Part shown: piece by piece, positions 35,275 to 43,779 of the stretch
Numbering within the stretch: position 1 is the stretch's first letter
Layout: the number at the start of each line of letters is the position of its first letter
Source of the DNA: Paenibacillus sp. FSL H8-0332
Lineage (GTDB): Bacteria; Bacillota; Bacilli; Paenibacillales; Paenibacillaceae
Length of the DNA: 64,000 nucleotides
NCBI RefSeq assembly: GCF_037963835.1
Contig: NZ_CP150145.1
Location: 7,378,001 to 7,442,000, forward strand
Direction: 5' to 3'
The notes under the pieces: generated by a model
What the model was told of the DNA's origin: nothing
What the model saw: only the letters and a program-made list of their open reading frames with translations
The model's database searches: none
Translations under genes and position numbers: made by a program

Positions 35275-36417
35275 ATGAAAGCAATCCTGATTGACGATGA
35301 AGAATTGGCACTAAAGGCTTTGGAACGCCAATTGCATGCGCTTGGTGATTTTGAGATTATCGGCAAATATACCGATCCGCTGCAAGGGCAGCAAAAGGTG
35401 GAGGAGACCGAGACCGATATTGTGTTTCTCGATATTCATTTACCGGAGCTGAGCGGGATTGAGCTGGCGGAAAGGCTGCTGGAACGGAGACCCGATCTGC
35501 AGGTTGTATTCGTAACGGCATATGATAAGTATGCGATCAAGGCTTTTGAGCTGAATGCCCTGGATTATTTGCTTAAGCCGATTCATATGGACCGTCTGAA
35601 GCTTACAGTTCGGAGATTGAATGCTCAGCAGAAGCCTGGCCTGGCAGCCCGGGCAGCATCAGCGCAGACAAGCTGGAGAATGCTGATGTTCGATGCCTTC
35701 CGGATCTACGAAGGGAGTCAGGAGCTTCCGTCACTGCAATGGAGAACGGCGAAGGCGCAGGAAATCTTCTTTTATCTGCTGCATCATCGCGGCAAAGTGG
35801 TCAGTAAAGCCACTCTGATTGAATTGCTGTGGGCTGATTTTGATCCGAACAGGGCCTATCCGCAGTTATATACCGCTGTGTATCATATCCGCAAAATGCT
35901 GGAGCCCTTCAGCAGAGAACGGATTCTTCTGCAAAATACGGCGGACGGCTATCTGCTCAAGCTGGATGGAATCTGCCTGGACATTGATGAGTTTGACCGC
36001 TTTATCCAAGCGGGGTTAGAGCTCTCGAACGACACACTGCCCGAATATGAACGAATCCTGAAGCTGTTCAAGAGTGAATACCTGGAGGGTTACGATTATG
36101 TGTGGGCGGAGCTTGAACGGCAGAGATTCCAGCTGCAGTGGATTCGGCTGAAGTTGAATCTGGTCCGCTGGTATATGGGGAATGCAGAATATGAACAGGC
36201 CTTCAAGCACATTGAACAGGTCTGCACCCGCTATCCGTTAGAGGAGCAAGCGCAATTATTATACATGCAAATATCGGATAGAATGGGTTTTCATTTTCTG
36301 GTGCAAAGACAGTATGTATTACTGGAAACGGTTATGGAAGCTGAGGTTGCGGAGAAACCGAGCCGGGAGATTGTCAAATGGTACAGGGATTGGGACAACA
36401 AGCGTCAAAAAGGGTGA
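35275..36417 (+). CDS. Orphan response regulator with SARP-like output (receiver, winged helix, BTAD)
   Basis: The 380-residue protein starts at 35275 (AAGGAG upstream). It has a receiver domain with D7/D8, phosphoacceptor D53 (VFLDIHLPELSG), T in VTAYD and K in LLKPI. An OmpR-like winged helix follows at about residues 135-235 (HHRGKVVSKATLIELLWADFDPNRAYPQLYTAVYHIRKML). A bacterial transcriptional activator domain (about 245-375) has the usual DIDEFDRFIQAGLE and YLEGYDYVWAELERQRF. No kinase gene lies next to it. Such regulators occur widely in Paenibacillus; the target is unknown, and the upstream SLH gene is one possibility by position only. Confidence 0.88.
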   Translation: MKAILIDDEELALKALERQLHALGDFEIIGKYTDPLQGQQKVEETETDIVFLDIHLPELSGIELAERLLERRPDLQVVFVTAYDKYAIKAFELNALDYLLKPIHMDRLKLTVRRLNAQQKPGLAARAASAQTSWRMLMFDAFRIYEGSQELPSLQWRTAKAQEIFFYLLHHRGKVVSKATLIELLWADFDPNRAYPQLYTAVYHIRKMLEPFSRERILLQNTADGYLLKLDGICLDIDEFDRFIQAGLELSNDTLPEYERILKLFKSEYLEGYDYVWAELERQRFQLQWIRLKLNLVRWYMGNAEYEQAFKHIEQVCTRYPLEEQAQLLYMQISDRMGFHFLVQRQYVLLETVMEAEVAEKPSREIVKWYRDWDNKRQKG

Positions 36418-36438
36418 ATCCGTGGATTCATCCTTTTT
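36407..36438 (+). terminator. Rho-independent terminator
   Basis: AAAAGG-GTGAATCC and GGATTCA-TCCTTTTT pair with a 2-nt loop and end in a T-run. It overlaps the stop codon of the response-regulator gene. Confidence 0.85.
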
Positions 36439-36510
36439 GCCCTATCTAAATTATGATATATTTAATCTTGAATGAACTGGTTCTGCAAAGACCCGACGAA
36501 GGAGCACCCC

Positions 36511-37233
36511 ATGACCCAATTTGTCTACAAGCAGATTATTGCTGACCTCAAAACGAAGATCTTTGCCGGGCAGTACGCCGATATGAAGCTGCCGGATGAA
36601 CGCAGTCTCAGCGAGGCGTATCAGGTTAGCCGCAGTACCATTAAGCGTGCGCTGATGAAGATGGAGAGCTCGGGTATTATTTTCAAGAAACGCGGCTCTG
36701 GCACCTTCATCAATCCGTTGTACATAAAGAACGATTCGATCTTCAATTACGAAGGCTCTAATCTTGGGGTGTCGGATAACTTCCAGATGCACGGCAAGAA
36801 GCCGGAGATCAAGGTGCTGAACTTCGAGGTCATCCGGCCCACGGAGGAGCTTCAGCGGGATTTGTTCCTGATGCCCCATGATTTCGTGTATAAGATCGTG
36901 CGGCTGCGCCTGTTTGAAGGTGCGCCCTTCATGATTGAGACGGGATATATTCCGATCAAAATTGTGCAAAATCTCGACCAGACGATTATCGAAGGGTCGA
37001 TTTTTCATTATCTGGAGGAGTCGCGCAATCTGGCGGTAACCAAATCCTTTTTGTCTATTTTTGCCGAGCCTTCGCTGCCTGAAGATCAGGAGCTGCTGCA
37101 TCTTCGGGAGAATGAACCCGTGGGGATTATGGAGGGGATCTTCTTTCTGGATAACGGTACGCCGTTTGAATTCTCACATATGCGCTTCCATTACGAGTAT
37201 CTGAAGTTTAACACGTTCGTATCTGTGCATTAA
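36511..37233 (+). CDS. GntR-family regulator with UTRA domain
   Basis: The 240-residue protein starts at 36511 (AAGGAG 8 nt upstream). The N-terminal winged helix is typical of GntR (YKQIIADLKTKIFAGQYADMKLPDERSLSEAYQVSRSTIKRALMKMESSGIIFKKRGSGTFI). The C-terminal UTRA effector domain (about 85-235) contains VRLRLFEGAPFMIETGYIPI and FEFSHMRFHYEYLKF, which should bind a sugar or sugar phosphate. It is followed by the phosphoketolase gene in the same direction after its own terminator and is the likely regulator of that gene. Confidence 0.9.
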   Translation: MTQFVYKQIIADLKTKIFAGQYADMKLPDERSLSEAYQVSRSTIKRALMKMESSGIIFKKRGSGTFINPLYIKNDSIFNYEGSNLGVSDNFQMHGKKPEIKVLNFEVIRPTEELQRDLFLMPHDFVYKIVRLRLFEGAPFMIETGYIPIKIVQNLDQTIIEGSIFHYLEESRNLAVTKSFLSIFAEPSLPEDQELLHLRENEPVGIMEGIFFLDNGTPFEFSHMRFHYEYLKFNTFVSVH

Positions 37234-37257
37234 CGGACATAACTGAGGTATAGCAGG

Positions 37258-37281
37258 CCGGGAGGAGTCCCGGTCTTTTTT
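37258..37281 (+). terminator. Rho-independent terminator
   Basis: CCGGGA / TCCCGG arms with a 4-nt loop, then TCTTTTTT, after the GntR gene. Confidence 0.85.
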
Positions 37282-37409
37282 GGCAATTTTTCAGATAACA
37301 TATTAATCCAAAATTATAAAATTAAACATCTTTTTGTGCGTGATTTGCAGCGAATTTCATACTATGTTCAAAATTTCACAATATTGGACCGTATTAATTT
37401 CTAAAAAGA

Positions 37410-37437
37410 TTGAATTTCTGAAATGCCGATGTATGAT
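37410..37437 (+). promoter_or_regulatory. Sigma-A-type promoter of phosphoketolase
   Basis: TTGAAT (37410-37415) and TATGAT (37432-37437) are 16 bp apart, about 60 bp before the start. The AT-rich stretch upstream (37290-37400) could hold GntR sites. Confidence 0.6.
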
Positions 37438-37494
37438 GTAACTGTAGAAGTGATACATTCAATTTACAAAGAAAAAGATTAGGGAGTGGAAGAC

Positions 37495-39879
37495 ATGGGA
37501 TTAACAATCGAACAGGTGGATTATTCCTCGAAAACGTATCTGGCAAAGCTTGACGCTTACTGGCGTGCAACGAACTACATCTCCGTAGGCCAGCTTTATT
37601 TGAAGGATAACCCGTTGTTAAGAGAACCGTTGAAGGATGCAGATGTAAAAGTAAAGCCGATCGGACACTGGGGCACAATCCCGGGGCAGAACTTTATCTA
37701 TGCGCACCTGAACCGTGTAATCACTAAATATGATCTCAACATGTTCTATATTGAAGGCCCGGGCCATGGCGGTCAGGTGATGGTGTCGAACTCTTATCTG
37801 GACGGAAGCTACACCGAAATCTACCCGCAGATCACTCAAGACATCCCGGGTCTGAAAAAGCTGTTCAAGCAGTTCTCCTTCCCTGGCGGTGTTGCCTCCC
37901 ATGCTGCTCCTGAAACGCCTGGATCCATTCACGAAGGCGGCGAGCTGGGTTATTCCCTGTCGCACAGCGTGGGTTCGATTCTCGATAACCCTGACCTGAT
38001 CTCCGCTGTTGTTGTAGGTGACGGTGAAGCAGAGACTGGCCCGCTGGCCGCTTCCTGGCTGTCCAACCGGTTCATTAACCCGATCACAGACGGTGCTGTA
38101 TTGCCGATTCTGCACTTGAACGGCTTCAAGATCAGTAACCCGACGATTCTGTCACGGATGAGCAGAGAAGAATTAACCGCCTATTTTGCCGGAAATGGCT
38201 GGGAAGCGTTCTTCGTGGAAGGCGAGAATCCGGATCTGATGCACCCCGAAATGGCTAAGGTGCTAGATACCATTGTAGAGAGAATTGCCGCCATTCAGAA
38301 GAATGCCCGTGAAAATAACGACACTACACGCCCTGTGTGGCCGATGCTGGTCTTCCGTACACCTAAAGGCTGGACCGGTCCAAAAGCATGGGACGGCGTG
38401 CCGAATGAAGGCTCCTTCCGTGCCCACCAGGTGCCGATTCCGGTTGATCAGAAGAACATGAAGCATGCTCCGGCATTGCTGGAATGGCTGAACAGCTACA
38501 GACCTGAAGAATTGTTCGATGAGAACGGCCGCCTGAACGCAGATCTGGCTGAGCTGCTGCCAACCGGCGACAGACGTATGGGGATGAACCCTGTAACGAA
38601 TGCCGGCAAGCTGATCAAAGACCTGCACAAGCCGAATTTCCGCAACTACACCCTGGATAATTCCGTTCCGGGTCAAGTGATTGCGCAGGATATGGCCGTG
38701 CTGGGGAAATACCTGAAAGAGGTTGTAACCCTCAACGAAGAGAACCGCAACTTCCGGATTTTTGGACCGGATGAGACCATGTCCAACCGTCTGGGACCCG
38801 TATTTGAAGTGACTAAACGCCAATGGATGGATGCCATTCAGGAACCGCAGGATGAATTCCTCGCTCCATACGGCCGTGTCATTGACTCCCAGCTGTCTGA
38901 GCATCAGGCAGAAGGAATTCTGGAAGGTTATGTCCTGACTGGACGCCATGGATTCTTCGCCAGCTATGAAGCCTTCCTGCGCGTGGTCGATTCGATGATC
39001 ACTCAGCACTTCAAGTGGCTGCGTAAGGCTACAGATCAGACCTGGAGAGAGGACATTCCTTCCCTGAACGTGATCGCCACATCGACCGTGTTCCAGCAGG
39101 ACCATAACGGTTATACCCACCAAGATCCGGGTCTGCTCGGACATCTGGCTGACAAGAAGCCTGAATTCATCCGTGAGTATCTGCCATCTGATGCGAACAG
39201 CTTGCTGGCCGTATTCGATACGATCCTGAATGACCGTCAGAAGATCAACCTGGTCGTATCCTCCAAGCATCCGCGTCCGCAGTGGTTCTCGGCTGATGAA
39301 GCTCAGGAGCTGGTAACTAAAGGCCTCAAGATCATTGACTGGGCCAGCACCGACAAAGGCGGAGAGCCGGATCTCGTTATCGCTTCTTCGGGTACAGAAC
39401 CCACTATGGAAGCCTTGGCTGCCATCTCGATCCTGCATGAGAAGCTGCCTGAGCTGAAGATCCGCTACATCAACGTGGTCGATCTGCTGAAGCTGAGAAG
39501 CCAGAAGCTTGATCCGCGCGGCTTGTCTGACGAGGAGTTTGATCAATTTTTCACAAAAGATAAACCGGTCATCTTCGCCTTCCACGGCTATGAAGGCCTG
39601 ATCAAAGACCTGTTCTTCGACCGCCACAACCATAACCTGCATGTGCATGGCTACCGCGAGAATGGCGACATCACTACACCGTTCGATATGCGCGTACTCA
39701 ATCAGATGGACCGCTTCGATCTTACGAAGGAAGCTGTGCTGAGCCTGCCGGAAGCAAGCAAATACCAGGCTATCGCTGACGAGATGGACGCCATCGTGCA
39801 GAAGCATCACGCATACATCCGCGAAGAAGGCATCGATCTTCCAGAGGTTGAGAACTGGGTATGGAAGGCTTTGAACTAG
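37495..39879 (+). CDS. xpkA: Phosphoketolase (xylulose-5-phosphate / fructose-6-phosphate)
   Basis: The 794-residue protein carries the phosphoketolase signatures HEGGELGYSLSHSVGS and GDGEAETGPLAASW (thiamine-diphosphate binding), the RMGMNPVTNAG segment, and the C-terminal HGYEGLIKDLFFDRHNH. It splits xylulose 5-phosphate (and possibly fructose 6-phosphate) with phosphate to acetyl phosphate plus a sugar phosphate, giving a shortcut from pentoses to acetate. It is cytosolic. The ATG at 37495 follows AGGGAG by 8 nt; an in-frame GTG at 37486 is too close to that site. A GntR regulator precedes it. Which sugar phosphate is preferred cannot be told. Confidence 0.95.
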   Translation: MGLTIEQVDYSSKTYLAKLDAYWRATNYISVGQLYLKDNPLLREPLKDADVKVKPIGHWGTIPGQNFIYAHLNRVITKYDLNMFYIEGPGHGGQVMVSNSYLDGSYTEIYPQITQDIPGLKKLFKQFSFPGGVASHAAPETPGSIHEGGELGYSLSHSVGSILDNPDLISAVVVGDGEAETGPLAASWLSNRFINPITDGAVLPILHLNGFKISNPTILSRMSREELTAYFAGNGWEAFFVEGENPDLMHPEMAKVLDTIVERIAAIQKNARENNDTTRPVWPMLVFRTPKGWTGPKAWDGVPNEGSFRAHQVPIPVDQKNMKHAPALLEWLNSYRPEELFDENGRLNADLAELLPTGDRRMGMNPVTNAGKLIKDLHKPNFRNYTLDNSVPGQVIAQDMAVLGKYLKEVVTLNEENRNFRIFGPDETMSNRLGPVFEVTKRQWMDAIQEPQDEFLAPYGRVIDSQLSEHQAEGILEGYVLTGRHGFFASYEAFLRVVDSMITQHFKWLRKATDQTWREDIPSLNVIATSTVFQQDHNGYTHQDPGLLGHLADKKPEFIREYLPSDANSLLAVFDTILNDRQKINLVVSSKHPRPQWFSADEAQELVTKGLKIIDWASTDKGGEPDLVIASSGTEPTMEALAAISILHEKLPELKIRYINVVDLLKLRSQKLDPRGLSDEEFDQFFTKDKPVIFAFHGYEGLIKDLFFDRHNHNLHVHGYRENGDITTPFDMRVLNQMDRFDLTKEAVLSLPEASKYQAIADEMDAIVQKHHAYIREEGIDLPEVENWVWKALN

Positions 39880-39929
39880 GCTTTAGATAATAGTGTTATT
39901 TCATTAATAATATAGTAGGTTTCAATCAG

Positions 39930-39977
39930 GGAGCGCTCCGGTTAGTCATGTTGATGGCTGCGGGGCGCTCCTTTTGT
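39930..39977 (+). terminator. Rho-independent terminator
   Basis: GGAGCGC-T-CCG and CGG-G-GCGCTCC pair around a 25-nt loop and are followed by TTTTGTT. Confidence 0.8.
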
Positions 39978-40084
39978 TGTAGAATGATTGGAACCTTTGG
40001 CGAATGAAGGATTTCCCGCAGTTTTTAGTTTATACTTGTGAAAAGAAAGACTATCAATTTATTGAAGTGTTCAGGAGGCTGACG

Positions 40085-40495
40085 ATGATGGATATTAACA
40101 AGTTCATAGCCCCTCCTCTCCAGTTCGAGGTGCTGGAGCATGACCGTGTTATTGCTAAGGTTAAACTCCACTATATGAACCAGACTGTGGAAGTATGGCA
40201 AGATGATACGGTGGAGCCGGTATTCCTTCCTTTTCCAGGAAAATCAAAGGTACTTGTGAGCGATGTGCTCGATTATTTCGAGTCCCGCTGTGTACCACGC
40301 ACCCGGCACCACATTGATAAAATCCTACAATCTATGGGACTGCAGGAATATGTTCCTACCGATATCGTGAAAAAGACACATGGCGTTCTATATGATGATT
40401 ATGTCTGGATTAGATTCTCTGGTGAGGAGCTGAATTGTACGGATGTCCATCCCCGTTATGCAATTGAACAAGGAATCTCGTCGGACCTTTATTAG
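40085..40495 (+). CDS. HipA N-terminal-like partner protein (HipS-like)
   Basis: The 136-residue protein starts at 40085 or 40088 (AGGAGG at 40073-40078). It opens with a beta-rich segment (FEVLEHDRVIAKVKLHYMNQTVEVWQDD) and then has ESRCVPRTRHHIDKILQSMGLQEY, IVKKTHGVLYDDYVWIRFSGE. The layout suggests the small N-terminal subdomain that in HipA precedes the kinase core and that in HipBST systems is a separate antitoxin, HipS. The downstream kinase gene overlaps it by about 38 bp. No HTH HipB-like gene is adjacent. The likeness is by layout and weak pattern only. Confidence 0.55.
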   Translation: MMDINKFIAPPLQFEVLEHDRVIAKVKLHYMNQTVEVWQDDTVEPVFLPFPGKSKVLVSDVLDYFESRCVPRTRHHIDKILQSMGLQEYVPTDIVKKTHGVLYDDYVWIRFSGEELNCTDVHPRYAIEQGISSDLY

Positions 40496-41219
40496 TAGCA
40501 GCAAGGGCGATCAAATGAAATGGAAAATGGGAAACGTATGGGCAAAGGCCAATAAGTTTGGCTACGAGGGCTTAGCGGAATGGGCTTCGTACGAAATTAT
40601 TAAGTGTTCCAATATTGATCCCCAGTTAATAGTTCCTTATAGTCAATGCATTTTGAGAGAAGAGGATACTACTGATTATCCGGGATGTTATTCGGAAGAC
40701 TTCCTCATGCCCGGAGAAAGTCTTATTACTTTACAGCGTGTCCTTGAAAGCTATGGGATTCGCTTTGAAGAGATTACCCGTGACCGGAGCACTCACGATG
40801 CTGTACTGTTTATAGTTGAATTTATTCGCAACGCAATACATCTGGATACTTTGGAGTACTTCTCGATTATGCTCCCGCTCGATGCCCTGCTGTTAAACGA
40901 GGATCGTCACTTGAACAATATTGCTTTCATTCATGGGGATTCGGGATACCGGCTGTGTCCTTTATTTGATCATGGATTAAGTCTATTATCAGACACCAAG
41001 GATTATCCGCTCACCATGCCGGTTGATGTTGCTATACGAACTGTTAAAGCTAAGCCATTTAGCAAAGATTTCTCAAAACAGGCGCGTGCGCTTGATACAA
41101 CTCTTCAGATCAACCGTTCCTCTGTCTTACAATTTATAGAGCAAAATGATAAACAACTAGGAAGAGTATCCAAAATCCTTAGATCACAGATAGTTAAGTA
41201 TGAGTATTTATTTGTGTGA
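40458..41219 (+). CDS. HipA-like serine/threonine kinase (HipT-like, lacking the N-terminal subdomain)
   Basis: The 253-residue protein starts within the preceding gene (ATG 40458; ATG 40443 also possible), pointing to translational coupling. It shows a glycine/serine-rich ATP-loop region (TFISSSKGDQMKWKMG), GYEGLAEWASYEI, the catalytic loop LNEDRHLNNIAF (D149, N154) and the metal-binding LFDHGLSLL (D171). It is much shorter than HipA because the N-terminal part is a separate protein. The stop codon TGA (41217-41219) lies in the right end of the inserted IS605 element. Without the insertion the frame would end five codons further (VSTGG, stop). Confidence 0.75.
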   Translation: MQLNKESRRTFISSSKGDQMKWKMGNVWAKANKFGYEGLAEWASYEIIKCSNIDPQLIVPYSQCILREEDTTDYPGCYSEDFLMPGESLITLQRVLESYGIRFEEITRDRSTHDAVLFIVEFIRNAIHLDTLEYFSIMLPLDALLLNEDRHLNNIAFIHGDSGYRLCPLFDHGLSLLSDTKDYPLTMPVDVAIRTVKAKPFSKDFSKQARALDTTLQINRSSVLQFIEQNDKQLGRVSKILRSQIVKYEYLFV

Positions 41220-41330
41220 ACTACCCTCCACCTAAGAGGTGGCGGCTTCTTGGTCAATGAAGCTACTGCTCCAAGTTTACCCAAGCTCAAAGGCTAGTCC
41301 CTAGCCCAATCATTGCAATATCACATTGCT
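41216..41330 (-). ncRNA. Putative omega RNA of TnpB
   Basis: In this family the guide RNA comes from the 3' end of tnpB and the right end, and the guide is the flanking sequence. The region from the tnpB stop to the right-end hairpin (41233-41247) fits this by position and structure. The guide would start at 41215 on the minus strand. Not shown by direct evidence. Confidence 0.5.
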
Positions 41331-42394
41331 AGTTTCAGTAGGTTTTGAGCAGCGTTTACATCGCGATCATGATGCACGTTACATTCTGGACAAGTCCACT
41401 CTCGCAAGGCGAGATTCTTCACCTCTGCGTTCTTATAACCGCAACAGGAGCAAAGCTGACTGCTTGCATAGTGCTTAGGGGCAATAATAAGTTCTCTGCC
41501 ATACCATTGAGCCTTATATTCAAGCATCGAACGGAACTTACTCCAAGATACCTCGCTAATCGCTTTTGCAAGTTTGTGATTCTGCATCATATTCTTTACA
41601 CGTAAGTCTTCCATCACGATGACTTGGTTTTCGTTTATCATTTTGGCAGACGTTTTATGTAAGAAGTCTTTACGCTGATTCGCTATTTTTTCATGTAGTT
41701 TGGCAGCTTTCAGCCTAGCCTTATGACGGTTATGGCTTCCCTTCTTCTTCCGCGATACATCCTTTTGCAGCTTCGCTAATCGCTTTTCAGACGTACGCAA
41801 GTATTTAGGATTGGATATGATTTCGCCATTTGAAGTCATAGCAAAGTCTTTCAGCCCAAGATCAACGCCAATCTTCGTATGCATTTTGGGCAACTGGACG
41901 ATATCCGTTTCAACCAATACGGAAGCATAATACTTTCCCGTTGGTGTTTTTGAAATCGTGCATGATTTGATCAGCCCCACGAATGGGCGGTGCAGCTTGA
42001 TTTTGATGCCAGTTTTTAGCTTTGGAATCTTGAGATATCCATCCTCTATAGCCACTGTTCCATTTTGGTTATTCGTTGTGAAGCTATGATTATTCGTCTT
42101 CTTGCTCTTGAATTTAGGAAATCCCGTTTTCTTATCCCGATAAAAATTCTTATAAGCCTTGTCTAAATTCAGCTGTGTATTCGCTAAGGCAAGGCTATCG
42201 ACTTCTTTCAGCCAGTCGAATTCCTTTTTGTATTGTGCAGGTGTATTCCTCAGCATCGTTTCCGTTTGCTTGTAATGTTCAATTTTATCTGCAAGCATTC
42301 TGTTGTAGATGAAGCGAACGCATCCGAACACTTTAGCGAAGTAGTGTTGTTGCCCATGGCTTGGATAGATACGGTATTTGTAGGCTTTCAGCAA
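41321..42394 (-). CDS. tnpB: TnpB, RNA-guided nuclease of IS200/IS605
   Basis: The 357-residue protein has an N-terminal helical/HTH region (AYKYRIYPSHGQQHYFAKVFGCVRFIYN) and a split RuvC nuclease: D178 (GVDLGLKDF), E262 (VMEDLRVKNM) and D345 (HHDRDVNAAQ). The zinc finger has C315/C318 and C335/C338. All catalytic residues are present. It cuts DNA next to a target-adjacent motif guided by the omega RNA, which helps the element to be retained. By the left flank the motif here should be TTGAC. It starts 6 bp after tnpA. Confidence 0.93.
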   Translation of the reverse strand: MLKAYKYRIYPSHGQQHYFAKVFGCVRFIYNRMLADKIEHYKQTETMLRNTPAQYKKEFDWLKEVDSLALANTQLNLDKAYKNFYRDKKTGFPKFKSKKTNNHSFTTNNQNGTVAIEDGYLKIPKLKTGIKIKLHRPFVGLIKSCTISKTPTGKYYASVLVETDIVQLPKMHTKIGVDLGLKDFAMTSNGEIISNPKYLRTSEKRLAKLQKDVSRKKKGSHNRHKARLKAAKLHEKIANQRKDFLHKTSAKMINENQVIVMEDLRVKNMMQNHKLAKAISEVSWSKFRSMLEYKAQWYGRELIIAPKHYASSQLCSCCGYKNAEVKNLALREWTCPECNVHHDRDVNAAQNLLKLAM

Positions 42395-42400
42395 TGGCGA

Positions 42401-42802
42401 TCACCCTTTCACACCTTGTTTTTCAATGTACTTTTGAATGACGTCTATTGGCGCTCCACCCGTTGTAAGCAAGCAATAGGAGCGTGACCAAAAAGCCTCT
42501 TTCCAAAGTGATTCTCGGAGGGTAGGAAACTCCTTCTTGATCAGCCTAGATGATGCACTCTTATAAGCGTTGAGAAATTTAGAAATGTCGGTATTAGGAT
42601 GAGTTTTCATTAGGATATGAACGTGATCCCTGTCATGATTCCATTCCTGCAAAGTCACATTGTAAGTAGGCTGAATGTATGCAAATATCTCTTTCAGACG
42701 TTCGGATATTGGATCTGTAATGACTTTCCTACGATACTTGATGACTAGAATAAGGTGAAAGTGAAGGGAGAACACTGAATGGTTATTCGAATCTAACTTC
42801 AT
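42401..42802 (-). CDS. tnpA: TnpA, Y1 HUH transposase of IS200/IS605
   Basis: The 133-residue protein has the HUH motif H60-V-H62 (DHVHILMKTHP) and catalytic Y125 (VIQKYIEKQG), with the typical opening SVFSLHFHLILVIKYRRKV. It cuts and joins single-stranded ends at the left and right hairpins. The length is that of the family and no residue is missing. GGAAAGGTAAG precedes the ATG. Confidence 0.93.
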   Translation of the reverse strand: MKLDSNNHSVFSLHFHLILVIKYRRKVITDPISERLKEIFAYIQPTYNVTLQEWNHDRDHVHILMKTHPNTDISKFLNAYKSASSRLIKKEFPTLRESLWKEAFWSRSYCLLTTGGAPIDVIQKYIEKQGVKG

Positions 42803-42903
42803 TGATTTAACTTACCTTTCCAAGATACGACTGAATACTTTAATTATAGCATCTTAGGCGGTTAGAATCCATGTAGAATAAACCGTTTCCATTCATCCCC
42901 CAC

Positions 42904-43779
42904 TTAAAGAAGATGGGAGAATTCTGTCAACTGGGGGTTAAAAGCAGCGGGGAGGGAACCGGCTGTCCTTGAATCCTCCGGCTGCAATGCCTTTTTCCGC
43001 TGCCCCGTGGTAAGTACAGGCACACCGCCCCTCCCGTTCATCTCCACCATATGCTTCCAGTAGCGCTTCGGCATTAAGGAGGAACGCAGCCGGTCGTTGC
43101 GGCGCTCCTTGATGCCGATGGCATTATAGAAGCCGGTCCATAAGCGGCGGTACGCTTCCTCCGTCTCATCGGGCTCGGGCGGGGTCCACCCGCTTAACGG
43201 TACGATGGCCTCCCGCCCGGGCTCATGAATCAGCGCAGCCCCGTGCGTCTGATCATAGATCATGAAGCTCTCCCCCTGGAACCGGTCGCAGAAGTGCTCC
43301 TGAATCACAGGAAGCACATAGCCCTGCGGCTCAATAACTGCAGCCATGACCGGGCCGTATACAGAGAAGCGGACGAAGCCTGTATACAGATGCGCTTCAT
43401 GCCGGAGCTGCTGAACGGCCTTCATCAGACTATTAACGGTGTCATCGGCCAGCATATTCATGACCTTGCGGCCATGCCGGAAGCCAAGATACAGGAAGTT
43501 CAGCAGCAGCATTTCTTTATCGGGGGCGGAGCTCCAGAAGCCCAGACGCACCAGCTCCTCGGCTTCGCGGCTGATCCGCAGCGGCAGGGACTTCAGTACC
43601 CGCGCTGCCTTGTCCTTGTCGGTCTCAATCCATTTCGCTTCCAGCAACAGGTCTACTTCCCCACCCTCAGCATGAATCGCCAGCGGAATCTCCTTCCAGG
43701 CATAGCTCTCAAATACACAACACAACAGACCCTCGAAGCTTCCGTCATAGGTGTACGCCAGTGCGGACGGCTTGAACAT
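42904..43779 (-). CDS. TIGR03915-family putative DNA repair/metabolism protein
   Basis: The 291-residue protein (ATG 43779, overlapping the stop of the upstream gene as TGATG) opens FKPSALAYTYDGSFEGLLCCVFESY, the hallmark of TIGR03915. It contains RHEAHLYTGFVRFSVYGPVMAAVIEPQGYVLPVIQEHFCDRF and the LMPKRYWKHMVEM block. It is always paired with the radical SAM protein encoded upstream; a role in DNA repair is proposed but not shown. The last five residues (FSHLL plus a changed codon before them) and the stop come from the left end of the IS605 element. The uninterrupted gene would have ended QLTQINTHT. A LexA-type box lies before the operon. Confidence 0.85.
   Translation of the reverse strand: MFKPSALAYTYDGSFEGLLCCVFESYAWKEIPLAIHAEGGEVDLLLEAKWIETDKDKAARVLKSLPLRISREAEELVRLGFWSSAPDKEMLLLNFLYLGFRHGRKVMNMLADDTVNSLMKAVQQLRHEAHLYTGFVRFSVYGPVMAAVIEPQGYVLPVIQEHFCDRFQGESFMIYDQTHGAALIHEPGREAIVPLSGWTPPEPDETEEAYRRLWTGFYNAIGIKERRNDRLRSSLMPKRYWKHMVEMNGRGGVPVLTTGQRKKALQPEDSRTAGSLPAAFNPQLTEFSHLL

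Larger units (their letters stand above)
41216..42925 (-). mobile_element. IS200/IS605-family element with intact tnpA and tnpB
   Basis: The element reads on the minus strand. Its left end follows TTGAC (42930-42926 on the minus strand) and has a bulged hairpin (42899-42917; CCCA-T-CTT / AAGTGGG). Its right end closes with TTCAC (41220-41216) after the hairpin CCACCT-AAG-AGGTGG. Joining the flanks without the element restores sensible 3' ends for both flanking convergent genes, which supports these borders to the base. There is no terminal inverted repeat or target duplication, as expected. Both genes look intact, so the element may be active. Confidence 0.85.

Noticed and set aside
38263..39810. 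Long open frame antisense to phosphoketolase
   Set aside because: It mirrors the codon structure of a highly conserved gene, has no ribosome site and no recognisable domain.
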